Assembly: GCA_002381865.1 (NCBI GenBank) | Contig: DFYO01000052.1 | Location: forward strand, 40,930-87,224 | From: Clostridiales bacterium UBA4080 | GTDB taxonomy: Bacteria > Bacillota > Clostridia > Lachnospirales > Vallitaleaceae | DNA: 46,295 nucleotides | Direction: 5' to 3' | Shown: piece by piece, positions 1 through 8,329 of the stretch | How the letters are laid out: each line of letters begins with the position of its first letter | Position numbering within the stretch: position 1 is the first letter of the stretch | Program-made: the position numbers and the translations under genes | The notes under the pieces: model-generated | The model's database searches: none | What the model saw: the letters and a program-made list of their open reading frames with translations, nothing else | What the model was told of the DNA's origin: nothing

Positions 1-74
1 ACTTGTCAGACACTTTGTTCTAGAAAGTATATTTTTTAGATAGTAGATAAATACTCTGTAAATATTTGAATATA

Positions 75-2567
75 TTATATAAACAAATTATGATTTGCAG
101 TATCGGTTGCACCTAAGTAAGTAGCAACACCACCAAATTCAATATTATCAATAAGCTCTTCCTCCTTGATGCCCATTAAATCCATTGACATTGTACAAGC
201 AACCATTCTTACTCCGTTTGCCTGAGCAGATGCTATAAGCTCTTCTAAGGAGTTTACATGTTTGTTTTTCATTACGTTTTTTATCATTGCAGTTCCCATT
301 CCACCCATATGCATTTTAGAAAGCTTGAGCTTGCTAGAGCCTCTTGGCATCATTGCACCAAACATTTTTTCAATAAAGGATTTTTCGACATGAGCAGGAT
401 TGCTTTTTCTAAGGATATTTAAGCCCCAGAAGGTAAAGAATAAAGTTACCTTTTTACCCATCGCTACTGCGCCGTTTGCAATAATCATAGAAGCCAATGC
501 TTTATCTAAATCTCCGCTAAAAACTACCATTGTGGTATCATCTTGAAGATCTGGCTTTATAGAAGCGAGTTCTTTTGTATGTTCTTTTCTAAGAGTAACT
601 ACAAAAGAATTTTTTTGCTTTTCAGAATGAATAAAGCTATTGCCAGTTTTTTTACACCATGCTTGGATATCTTCAACAAAGCCAGGGTCTGTAGCTGATA
701 TTTTAAGAATATCTCCAGGTAAAAGCTCGGATATTTTTGTATTAACCTCCATAATTGGTCCAGGACATTGCAGGCCACAAGCATTAAGTTCAATGGTCTT
801 GTTTGTATGAAGCTCTGTAGAAGCTTCCTCTTTTTGAACTCCTTCTGGTATTCCATCATCACCAAGATGCTCATTTATATTATCAAAATCACACATTGGA
901 TTTGAGTAATTAGCATTAAAAACTTTATAAAGGCTATATCCGCCAAGTAGGTTTTTTGCTTTAAAACCGTAAGATGATAGAATTCTTGTTGCAATATAAC
1001 CCCTTAAACCAACAGCACAATAAACAACGATTTCTTTATCCTTAGGAAGCTCAGACATTCTTGAACGAAGGCTGTTTAACGGAATATGGGTAGCGTTTGA
1101 AATTGCACCTAGGTTGAACTCTACAAGCTCTCTGACATCTAAAACAACTGTTTTTGATGGGTCAATGTCTTTAACTTCTCTCCACAAGAAAGGCAATTGA
1201 CTTTCTTCAAGTATATTTTCTGCAGCAAAACCAGCAAGATTAACAGGATCCTTTGCAGATGAAAAAGGAGGAGCATAAGATAATTCTAGTTCCTTTAAAT
1301 CATAGATAGTTGCTCCAAATCTAAGTGCAGTTGCTATAACATCAATTCTTTTTTCTACTCCGTCATAGCCAACGTTTTGTGCACCAAGAACCTTACCGTC
1401 CTTATCAAATATTAGCTTTAAGGTCATAGGAAGAGCCCCTGGATAGTATCCGGCGTGTGAGTTAGGCTGTACTAGGCTTATATAGTAGTCTTTACCATAT
1501 TCTTTGCCTAATTTATTAAGCTGCTTTTCGTTTAAGCCTGTTGAGGCAACAGTAAGGTCAAATACCTTTGCAACTGAAGTACCCTGTGTTCCTTTATAGG
1601 CTTCTTTTTTACCGGCGATATTATTGGCAACAATTCTACCCTGCTTATTTGCAGGACCCGCAAGGGGTATCATCGTAGGTGTATTGCTAACATAATCTAT
1701 TACCTCGATTGCATCACCGACTGCATATATTGAAGGGTCACTGGTTTGCATATACTCATCAACTACAATACCACCACGCTGATTAACCTCAAGACCGCAT
1801 TCCTTTGCAAGCTCACCGTTAGGACGAATACCAATGGAGAGTATTACCATATCCGATGGAACCTCTGTGCCATCCTGAAGCTGAACATAGGTTGTGTTAT
1901 CCTTATCTTCAAAGGCTTTAACACCATTATTAAGTAGAAGGCGGACTCCCTTTGAAGATAAATGATGATGAATTATCTGAGCCATTTCATAATCCACAGG
2001 AGTCATTACCTGATCAGCCATCTCAACTAAAGTAACGTTAATGCCTAAATCATGTAGATTTTCTGCCATCTCAATTCCTATAAAGCCGCCACCGATTACG
2101 GTAGCATTTTTGATTTTATTATCCTCTATATAGCTTTTGATTGCATCAGTATCAGGAACATTCCATAAAGAAAAAACCCTTGGATTATCAATTCCAGGAA
2201 TATTGGGTCGAATTGGAGAAGAACCTGGAGACAATACTAAATTATCGTAGGTTTCATCGTATTCTTTTCCGGTTTTTAATTCGCGAATATGAACGGTTTT
2301 ATTGTTTCTATCGATTGAGACTACTTCGCTGTCAATACGTACATCCATATTAAATCTTGCATTCATTGCTTCGGGAGTTTGGACAAACAATGCGTTTCTT
2401 TCTTTTATTGTTCCTCCAATATAATATGGTAGACCGCAATTTGCAAAAGAAATATAAGAACCTCTTTCAAACATTATTATTTCAGCTGTTTCATCAACTC
2501 TCCTGAGTCGGGCAGCAGCACTGGCACCACCAGCTACTCCACCGACAATTACTGTTTTCTTAGACAT
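75..2567 (-). CDS. CoA-disulfide reductase fused to rhodanese, TusA and DsrE-like domains
   Basis: An 830-residue cytosolic flavoprotein carrying four sulfur-handling modules. Residues 1 to about 450 are the FAD/NAD(P)H disulfide reductase: the dinucleotide motif VIVGGVAGGASAA is at the N-terminus, the single redox cysteine is C44 in SFANCGLPYY, and the FAD-binding AVGDAIE is further on. A rhodanese domain follows (about 460-560) with active-site CAVGLRG. Next is a TusA/SirA-like domain (about 590-665) with the CGLQCPGP motif. The C-terminus (about 670-830) is DsrE/DsrF-like with a cysteine in MVACTMSMDL. Family members reduce CoA disulfide, persulfides or polysulfide with NAD(P)H; the extra modules suggest relay of sulfane sulfur. 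The ATG follows AGAAGGGA at a normal distance. The gene is transcribed away from the rest of the window as a single unit. Domain identities are secure; the exact substrate is inference. Confidence 0.9.
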   Translation of the reverse strand: MSKKTVIVGGVAGGASAAARLRRVDETAEIIMFERGSYISFANCGLPYYIGGTIKERNALFVQTPEAMNARFNMDVRIDSEVVSIDRNNKTVHIRELKTGKEYDETYDNLVLSPGSSPIRPNIPGIDNPRVFSLWNVPDTDAIKSYIEDNKIKNATVIGGGFIGIEMAENLHDLGINVTLVEMADQVMTPVDYEMAQIIHHHLSSKGVRLLLNNGVKAFEDKDNTTYVQLQDGTEVPSDMVILSIGIRPNGELAKECGLEVNQRGGIVVDEYMQTSDPSIYAVGDAIEVIDYVSNTPTMIPLAGPANKQGRIVANNIAGKKEAYKGTQGTSVAKVFDLTVASTGLNEKQLNKLGKEYGKDYYISLVQPNSHAGYYPGALPMTLKLIFDKDGKVLGAQNVGYDGVEKRIDVIATALRFGATIYDLKELELSYAPPFSSAKDPVNLAGFAAENILEESQLPFLWREVKDIDPSKTVVLDVRELVEFNLGAISNATHIPLNSLRSRMSELPKDKEIVVYCAVGLRGYIATRILSSYGFKAKNLLGGYSLYKVFNANYSNPMCDFDNINEHLGDDGIPEGVQKEEASTELHTNKTIELNACGLQCPGPIMEVNTKISELLPGDILKISATDPGFVEDIQAWCKKTGNSFIHSEKQKNSFVVTLRKEHTKELASIKPDLQDDTTMVVFSGDLDKALASMIIANGAVAMGKKVTLFFTFWGLNILRKSNPAHVEKSFIEKMFGAMMPRGSSKLKLSKMHMGGMGTAMIKNVMKNKHVNSLEELIASAQANGVRMVACTMSMDLMGIKEEELIDNIEFGGVATYLGATDTANHNLFI

Positions 2568-2808
2568 AAAATCCCTTCTTTCGTATAGTATTGTAGTTTA
2601 TTTAACAATTTTAAATATTATATAATTATGATATATAAATAATACAATAAAATGAAATGCTTGTCAAGAGTGATTAGATTTTTTGTTGTAATAGGCTAGG
2701 TCAGAATACTAATGGGAAAGTTGAGCTGTAAAAAGTAAAAAATAAAGCAGAGAGGCATTGAAATATCTGATAAATTATGATATTTGATAGCACAAATAGT
2801 AAAAATGA

Positions 2809-2817
2809 TGATATAAT
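2809..2817 (+). promoter_or_regulatory. Candidate extended -10 promoter for the panE-like/agr regulator genes
   Basis: TGATATAAT (TGn plus a perfect TATAAT) lies about 58 bases before the start at 2875. No good -35 is visible at 17 bases, as is common for extended -10 promoters. Downstream genes 2875-5829 are tightly spaced and could all be read from here. Confidence 0.4.
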
Positions 2818-2874
2818 AATTATTATGAATTGCAAAGAATAGCTTACAATAATAGAGTACAAGGAGAGACATTT

Positions 2875-3828
2875 ATGAAGGTTCTAATAGTTGGAAGTGG
2901 TGCAGTGGGACTAGCTATTGCAGCAGCCTTGTGGGATTCGGGAGAAGATGTTTATCTTGTTGCTAGAAAACAAACTAAAAAGCAGATAGAAGAGAATGGA
3001 ATAATAAGAACAGGGGTTTTTAAAGAAATTGTCATTAACAAGGGACAGATTAAGTTATTTGAAAAAATAAGTGAAATATCAGATATTGAGTTTGATCATA
3101 TAATAATAGCCACAAAAACTACTGCTACAGCAGAGGTTTTCTTGGAATTAAAAAAGAAAAAACAATTGCTGAAAAAGAATGGAAAAATATTGATTATCCA
3201 AAATGGATTAGAAGATGAAGAGATATATTTAGACAGCTTTGGAAAAGAACAGGTTTTTTCTGCAAGACTGTTTATTGGATTTAGAAGGCCAGAGCCATAT
3301 ATTAGTGAGGTTACGGTTTGTTCTTCGGACTTAATGATTGGCAGCTTATATAACAATGTTAGTAAGGAAATGAATGAGCTGGCACAATCAATTCAAAAGG
3401 GTGGAATTCCTTGTAAGATAGTTGATAATATAGTAGAGACAATATGGGCGAAGCTTTTATATAATGCAGCCCTTAATCCGCTAGGAACAATTTTAGGTGT
3501 AAATTATGGAAGGCTTATTGAAAATGAATATTCAATCTCAATAATGGAAAAGATTATTGAAGAAATATTTGAGGTTATTGAAGCATCAGATAATAAAACC
3601 TTTTGGAAGAGCGCAGATGAATACAAAAAGCATTTTTTTGAGAAGCTAGTTCCATCTACTGCTCAGCACAGAGCTTCAATGCTTCAGGATATGGAAAAAG
3701 CAGTTAAAACGGAGATTGATTCCTTAAATGGGAAAATTGTTAAGCTTGGAATTAAATATAATATAAAAACACCTGTGAATGAAATGATATTCAATATTAT
3801 TAAATCTATGGAATCAGTACAATCATAA
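2875..3828 (+). CDS. Ketopantoate reductase family protein (ApbA/PanE-like)
   Basis: A 317-residue NADPH-dependent reductase of the ApbA/PanE family. In pantothenate synthesis such enzymes reduce 2-dehydropantoate to pantoate, but many paralogues act on other keto acids. The N-terminal Rossmann motif GSGAVGLAIAAAL is at once visible. The catalytic lysine and NxxxN helix region are represented by WAKLLYNAALNPLGTILG in the C-terminal half. Length matches the family. I chose the ATG at 2875 because AAGGAGAG sits just upstream; a longer frame from a TTG at 2830 lacks such a site. The gene ends 31 bases before the LytTR regulator gene, so it may be cotranscribed with the agr signalling genes. No other pantothenate genes are nearby, so the substrate is unproven. 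Confidence 0.8.
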   Translation: MKVLIVGSGAVGLAIAAALWDSGEDVYLVARKQTKKQIEENGIIRTGVFKEIVINKGQIKLFEKISEISDIEFDHIIIATKTTATAEVFLELKKKKQLLKKNGKILIIQNGLEDEEIYLDSFGKEQVFSARLFIGFRRPEPYISEVTVCSSDLMIGSLYNNVSKEMNELAQSIQKGGIPCKIVDNIVETIWAKLLYNAALNPLGTILGVNYGRLIENEYSISIMEKIIEEIFEVIEASDNKTFWKSADEYKKHFFEKLVPSTAQHRASMLQDMEKAVKTEIDSLNGKIVKLGIKYNIKTPVNEMIFNIIKSMESVQS

Positions 3829-3859
3829 TAACTTATTTAATAGAAACAGAGGTGAACTT

Positions 3860-4558
3860 ATGAAAAAAATTATTATTGTTGAAGATGAATTGAACATAAG
3901 AAGTGGATTGGTAAAAATAGTTAGGGAAATAGATGAGGATATAACTATTTTTGAAACTGGATATGCAGAAGAAGCATTGGAGATAGCAAAAAGAGAAGAT
4001 TTAGATTTGTTTTTTTTAGATGTTCAGTTAGAGGACTATTCAGGATATGAGCTTGCAAAGGAGATAAGGGAGCTTTCAGAATATAAGCTTACACCAATAG
4101 TCTTTATCTCTGCATTTCATTCAATTGAAATGGAAGCATATAGAAATGTTCATTGCTATAGCTTTATTTATAAGCCTTTTGCAAAGGATGATATCCGAAA
4201 GGTTTTTCAAGAAATTAAAACAGGCTTAATTAGTAGTAAAGATAATAAAATGATTAAGTTTAAGGAAAAAGAGTTTACATACTTGATTAATCAGAAGGAT
4301 ATAATATATATTGAAGCTAAAAATAGAAAGGTTTTTGTGAAAACACAAAATGAAATGGCTGTATTTTCATATATCCCTATTGCAGGAATAATTCAACAGC
4401 TCTCTAAGGATTTTGTTCAATGCCATAAAAGCTATATTATAAACAAAAGTTATATTAAAAGAATAGATAAATTAAATAGTGGAGTGGATTTGAATAATTC
4501 TGATCAAATGATTCCAGTTGGCAGAAAATATAAAGACGAGCTATGGAGGATTTATTAA
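3860..4558 (+). CDS. LytTR-family response regulator, AgrA-like
   Basis: A 232-residue cytosolic DNA-binding response regulator. The receiver domain (about 1-120) has the acidic pair E8/D9, phospho-acceptor D54 in FFLDVQLEDYSG and the conserved lysine in YKPFAKDD. Residues about 135-232 form a LytTR domain, recognisable from the FVQCHKSYIINKSYI segment and the terminal IPVGRKYK. AgrA-type regulators bind direct repeats and switch on the agrBD promoter. RBS AGAGGTGA precedes the ATG. Its stop codon overlaps the start of the sensor kinase by one base (TAATG), implying translational coupling. The regulator-then-kinase order is the reverse of staphylococcal agrC-agrA. Assignment to agr rests on the adjoining agrB and agrD genes. 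Confidence 0.88.
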   Translation: MKKIIIVEDELNIRSGLVKIVREIDEDITIFETGYAEEALEIAKREDLDLFFLDVQLEDYSGYELAKEIRELSEYKLTPIVFISAFHSIEMEAYRNVHCYSFIYKPFAKDDIRKVFQEIKTGLISSKDNKMIKFKEKEFTYLINQKDIIYIEAKNRKVFVKTQNEMAVFSYIPIAGIIQQLSKDFVQCHKSYIINKSYIKRIDKLNSGVDLNNSDQMIPVGRKYKDELWRIY

Positions 4559-5829
4559 TGACATTGATTGAATCTTGCCTGCTTAGTGTTATTGATGCAC
4601 TTATGTACATTTTACTTTCTAATGCTTTATTAAAGAAAGAAAATGATTTGAAAAAGCTTTTTGGATTTGCATTGGTTTTTGGAGCTATAGTTGGAATAAT
4701 AAGTACAGCATACCATGGTGAATGGTATTCTCCGGTGCTTTCTGCCTTTGTTTCTTTTGGTATGATGGTATTGCTTCACAAGAAAACTACATTTCAGACA
4801 ATCTATCTTTATTTGATTTCTACAGTAATACTTATGGTAATTCAGTCAATTACATTGCTACCTACAAAAATGCTTTTAGGTGAGCTGGCAATTACCTTTG
4901 AAATTGGAGCTGTAGCACAGACAGTAAATCTGATTTTGAGTTTATTTGTAATTCGTTTTATTCCAATAAGCTATTTATTTCACTTTGTATTGATTAAAAA
5001 TAGAGTTTTTGAATATATAGTAACTAATGCGTTTGTTACTATGTTTTTGATTGTAATATACTGGAATGTTAATATTGACAGTATTATTGAAAACTTGGTT
5101 AGTATTTCTGCCCTTTCTCTTGTGATAATTTTCATTAACTTTGGAATGCTAAAAAATAGCCTGAAAAATGAAACAACAGCCAACAAATTAAAGGCTCACG
5201 AGCAATATTTACCAGTTATTGACGAGCTAATATCTGATATCCGAACAAGGCAGCATGATTTTAAAAACCATATTCAGGCACTTGGGATGATGGTTTATAC
5301 ATCTAAATCAATGGAAGAGGTCACAAAACGCTTTGAAGAATATACAGGACAGCTTGCAAACAAGGATGAGCTCAATACCCTTCTACAATATCAAAACAAA
5401 ATAATTGCTGGCTTTTTATATGGAAAAAAGGCTCAAGCAGAAGCAAATAAGATTAAGCTGGATATTTATGTTAAGGAGGAAAAATATCGTTCAATTCTTC
5501 ATGAATATGAATGGATAGAGATACTTGGAGTATTAATAGATAACGCTATTGAGGCAAGAAATGAAGAGGGTTTTTTTAAAGAAATTTCAGTAACAATTGA
5601 CAAAGAAAAAGATATGAATTTGATTGTTGTGAAAAACAAGCATCCATATCTTGAGAAAGAAATCATGAAAAATATTTTCAATAAGGGTTTTAGCTCTAAA
5701 AGCAAGACTGGCCGTGGGTATGGTCTTTATAATGTCAGGCAGATAGTTAACAAATATAGGGGAAGTATTGAAGCCTATAACGAAGACTGTGGTGATAATT
5801 ATGTAGTCTTTAAGGTTCTGCTTCCTTAA
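4558..5829 (+). CDS. AgrC-like sensor histidine kinase (GHKL/HATPase_c_5)
   Basis: A 423-residue membrane sensor kinase. The first about 200 residues are hydrophobic and give roughly six transmembrane segments, the topology used by AgrC to bind cyclic peptide pheromones. The dimerisation/phospho-acceptor region contains RTRQHDFKNHIQAL with H233 as likely phosphorylated histidine. The ATPase domain shows DNAIEA (N box) and GRGYGLYNVRQIV (G box). I start it at 4558, not at the in-frame ATG at 4543, because that upstream ATGGAGGA itself supplies the GGAGGA ribosome-binding site seven bases before 4558. The gene ends only 7 bases from the stop codon of agrD on the opposite strand, so the two transcription units converge. 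Partner is the LytTR regulator just upstream; ligand is probably the AgrD-derived cyclic peptide. Confidence 0.88.
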   Translation: MTLIESCLLSVIDALMYILLSNALLKKENDLKKLFGFALVFGAIVGIISTAYHGEWYSPVLSAFVSFGMMVLLHKKTTFQTIYLYLISTVILMVIQSITLLPTKMLLGELAITFEIGAVAQTVNLILSLFVIRFIPISYLFHFVLIKNRVFEYIVTNAFVTMFLIVIYWNVNIDSIIENLVSISALSLVIIFINFGMLKNSLKNETTANKLKAHEQYLPVIDELISDIRTRQHDFKNHIQALGMMVYTSKSMEEVTKRFEEYTGQLANKDELNTLLQYQNKIIAGFLYGKKAQAEANKIKLDIYVKEEKYRSILHEYEWIEILGVLIDNAIEARNEEGFFKEISVTIDKEKDMNLIVVKNKHPYLEKEIMKNIFNKGFSSKSKTGRGYGLYNVRQIVNKYRGSIEAYNEDCGDNYVVFKVLLP

Positions 5830-5836
5830 AACACAA

Positions 5837-5983
5837 CTAAATCAATTCTTTTAAGCAATCTGGACACTCAGGTTCTCCCCAGAAAAGGAAGCTATAAGAA
5901 GTAGCTACAACTAAAGGTGTTGCTAAAAGCAATAAACTACAAACAAATCTTAATGGATTAATTAATTTTTTGTTTAATTTCAT
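5837..5983 (-). CDS. agrD: AgrD-like cyclic autoinducer peptide precursor (48 aa)
   Basis: A 48-residue gene, too short for ordinary gene finders. It starts ATG at 5983 seven bases after a perfect GGAGGT and stops with TAG at 5837-5839. The product has a basic, hydrophobic N-terminal leader (residues 1-28, rich in Leu/Val), a short core TSYSFLFW, and an acidic tail GEPECPDCLKELI. That three-part layout, with the E-P-x-x-P tail, is the AgrD pattern. The residue that closes the ring is normally Cys; here the core has none, so S31 would form a lactone in a five-residue ring S-F-L-F-W with cleavage after W35. Compare the Listeria ring C-F-M-F-V and the known serine-lactone pheromone of the Staphylococcus intermedius group. 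The gene overlaps the 3' end of agrB by 26 bases. AgrD identity is well supported by context; the exact cleavage point is inference. Confidence 0.85.
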   Translation of the reverse strand: MKLNKKLINPLRFVCSLLLLATPLVVATSYSFLFWGEPECPDCLKELI

Positions 5984-6539
5984 AATGTGTACCTCCTAAG
6001 GAAATCAATAGTTGGACTGCCTGAAAAACTATAACCCATATACCATGTCTTAAAAAACTTCCGCCATATAAGTTGAATATAAGAAAATAAAGAATAATAA
6101 TAACTAAACTTATAATCTTTGAACGAAGCATTTTATCAGGCGGATACTTTGGCCGCTGCTTTGGAATAACAGGAGCAAAAAAACCATATACTAACATAGA
6201 AAAAACAAAAAGACAGAGCTGTAAAATATAGCTTAGAGAAATAAAATGTGCAATTAAAATACATAAACTAAAAAATGAAAAAGAAAATACAAAACAACTC
6301 CAAAATCCCTTCATATGAAAACCGCCAGTCATTGGTCGGATTATCATCAAAGTAATAAAGCAAAAAATAAAAGCTGATCCATAGCCAAGGCTAGTGAAAA
6401 ATACAAGCATTAGTAACAGTTTAATTAGCTCATTAACAAGCACTTCTAGAATATATTTAAGCTTAATCTGTTCTGTTTCGGTTAAAGCAATGGAACTGGT
6501 AAAAACAGTATATATTTTGTTGATTAATATATTGTTCAT
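5958..6539 (-). CDS. agrB: AgrB-like membrane endopeptidase
   Basis: A 193-residue integral membrane cysteine protease that trims the AgrD precursor and forms its (thio)lactone. The catalytic pair is seen in GGFHMKGFWSCF, where His and Cys are seven residues apart as in the AgrB family (H77/C84 in S. aureus). Several hydrophobic helices follow. I start at ATG 6539, preceded by AGGTGAAGC; a longer frame to 6605 has no clear RBS and would add an odd leader. Length then equals typical AgrB. The 3' end overlaps agrD, and both genes read away from the fprA gene towards agrC. Expression probably comes from the promoter-like sequence at 6719-6746. Confidence 0.92.
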   Translation of the reverse strand: MNNILINKIYTVFTSSIALTETEQIKLKYILEVLVNELIKLLLMLVFFTSLGYGSAFIFCFITLMIIRPMTGGFHMKGFWSCFVFSFSFFSLCILIAHFISLSYILQLCLFVFSMLVYGFFAPVIPKQRPKYPPDKMLRSKIISLVIIILYFLIFNLYGGSFLRHGIWVIVFQAVQLLISLGGTHYEIKQKIN

Positions 6540-6718
6540 AAGCTTCACCTGCTTTATTAATAGGATTAAAGTGCTGGCTTTGTATATTCCAGAAACAAGA
6601 TACAATCATAAACAAAATGGATTATTATTCATTTTACTAACGCGATGTTATTGAAAAAGAATGCTGATAATAATTTAATGTACTGAATAAATGCTTAAAA
6701 CAGATACAATGTATATTT

Positions 6719-6746
6719 ATAATATCAAAATGAAAATAAAAGTCAA
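6719..6746 (-). promoter_or_regulatory. Candidate agrBD promoter
   Basis: On the minus strand, TTGACT and TATTAT are separated by 16 bases, about 180 bases upstream of agrB. In many agr systems this promoter is activated by the LytTR regulator through tandem 9-base repeats; I could not find a convincing pair here. The rest of 6540-7020 is AT-rich with no supported gene. Confidence 0.4.
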
Positions 6747-6949
6747 TGGTATTTGGATAATCAACCATAATTAAGAATAAACAACAAATAAAAAAACAAA
6801 GTGTGCCTACAAATACCAAAAAAACATTAAAATAACTGAAAACAACATAAATTATAAATATGAATTAATAATATGAAAAACACAAAAACAGCTTCGAAGG
6901 ATACACATAAATAGCATAATCAGCATATTGAGATTAAGTAAGTTATATA

Positions 6950-6978
6950 TTGATTTAAAGCTATAATAAAGGTATAAT
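6950..6978 (+). promoter_or_regulatory. Candidate sigma-A promoter of fprA
   Basis: TTGATT, 17 bases, perfect TATAAT, about 60 bases before the fprA start. Good match to the housekeeping consensus. Confidence 0.55.
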
Positions 6979-7039
6979 TTGGGAGTAGTTATAATTTGAA
7001 ATGCATAAATTAAGGAAGATAATATAGGAGGATTGAAAT

Positions 7040-8242
7040 ATGATAAAAACAGTTAATTTGACAGGTAGTATATATTACATAGGGGTAAACGACAGAGAAA
7101 CAAGTTTATTTGAAAATTTGTGGCCATTGGATAAAGGAGTTTCTTATAACTCATATTTAATAAACGATGACAAGGTTGCTATACTAGATACTGTAAAAAG
7201 CACAAAGATGTATGAGTTTCTTGATAACATCGGAGATATCATTGGAGATAAGCAAATTGATTATTTAGTAATAAACCACATGGAGCCTGACCATTCAGGA
7301 TCAATAAAAGCACTATTGTATAAATATCCAAATCTTACAATAGTTGGAAATAAGAAAACTATTTCTATTTTAGAAGATTTTTATGGTAAGTTTGAAAAAT
7401 ATCTGATTGTAGATGACCAAGATACATTATCACTAGGTAAACACAATTTGAAGTTTTTACTAACACCAATGCTGCATTGGCCAGAAACAATGGTTTCTTA
7501 TGAGGAAACTGAGAAAATATTGTTTTCAATGGATGCCTTTGGAGGGTTTGGGGCATTAGATGGCGGTATATTTGATGACGAGATTAACCTAGATTTTTAC
7601 ATTGATGAGATAAGACGTTATTATTCTAATATTGTAGGTAAATATGGAGCGATGGTTCAAAAAGCACTTAAAAAAGTAACAGATGCTAAAATTGACATAA
7701 AAACAATTGCTCCAACACACGGACCAGTATGGAGAAATAATCCTGGTTTAATAGTTGGAATGTATGACCAATGGTCAAAAGCAGAGGCTGAAGAAGGTGT
7801 AGTTATTGTATACGGTACTATGTATGGGAACACACAAAAGATGGCTGAAGAAATAGGAAGATGTCTGTCAGAGGAAGGAATTAAGAATATCAGAATATAT
7901 GATGCTTCAAAAACACATGTCTCTTATATAATTAGTGATATGTGGAAATATAAAGGAGTTGTGCTTGGAAGCTGTGCTTATAATACAGAATTATTTCCTA
8001 CTATGCAAAACCTGATTCATAAAATAGAAAATTCTCAGCTTAAGAACAGATATTTAGGGATTTTTGGTACATCCACCTGGAGTGGAGGCGGAGTATGTAA
8101 TTTAGAAAAATTTGCTGAAAAAATTAAGTGGGAAAAAGTGGGAAGCTGTGTTGAGGCTAAATCCTCTGCTAAAGAGAAGGACTTGTTATTATGTAAGGAA
8201 ATAGCTGTTGAAATGGCTAAAAAATTAATTGCTGAAAGATAA
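7040..8242 (+). CDS. Flavodiiron protein (FprA-type O2/NO reductase)
   Basis: A 400-residue cytosolic A-type flavoprotein. The N-terminal beta-lactamase-like diiron domain (1-250) carries the ligand motif H80-M-E82-P-D84-H85, then LHW and the late ligand in APTHGPVWR. The C-terminal flavodoxin domain (about 255-400) begins VIVYGTMYGNTQKMAEEI, which binds FMN. These enzymes reduce O2 to water, or NO to N2O, with electrons from rubredoxin or other carriers, and protect anaerobes from oxygen. No rubredoxin domain is fused. The start follows TAGGAGG at 7026. It is a single gene with its own promoter and a strong hairpin terminator at 8281. Confidence 0.93.
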   Translation: MIKTVNLTGSIYYIGVNDRETSLFENLWPLDKGVSYNSYLINDDKVAILDTVKSTKMYEFLDNIGDIIGDKQIDYLVINHMEPDHSGSIKALLYKYPNLTIVGNKKTISILEDFYGKFEKYLIVDDQDTLSLGKHNLKFLLTPMLHWPETMVSYEETEKILFSMDAFGGFGALDGGIFDDEINLDFYIDEIRRYYSNIVGKYGAMVQKALKKVTDAKIDIKTIAPTHGPVWRNNPGLIVGMYDQWSKAEAEEGVVIVYGTMYGNTQKMAEEIGRCLSEEGIKNIRIYDASKTHVSYIISDMWKYKGVVLGSCAYNTELFPTMQNLIHKIENSQLKNRYLGIFGTSTWSGGGVCNLEKFAEKIKWEKVGSCVEAKSSAKEKDLLLCKEIAVEMAKKLIAER

Positions 8243-8280
8243 TTAATGTAAAAAATTATGATATTATATTAATAAAAGAA

Positions 8281-8329
8281 AAAATACTACGAGCAAAAAC
8301 AATTGGAGTTTTTGTGTCGTAGTATTTTT
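8281..8329 (+). terminator. Rho-independent terminator of fprA
   Basis: Stem AAATACTACGA pairs with TCGTAGTATTT, with an inner CAAAAAC/GTTTTTG stem, followed by TTTTTAAT. Located about 40 bases after the fprA stop. Confidence 0.75.

Noticed and set aside
1..74. Terminator for the CoA-disulfide reductase gene at the left edge
   Set aside because: No clear hairpin with a T run in the available bases; it may lie outside the window.
6747..6840. Possible LytTR direct repeats upstream of the agrBD promoter (TCAGTTATT and neighbours)
   Set aside because: Only one half-site is near consensus; no partner at the expected 21-22 base spacing in this very AT-rich sequence.
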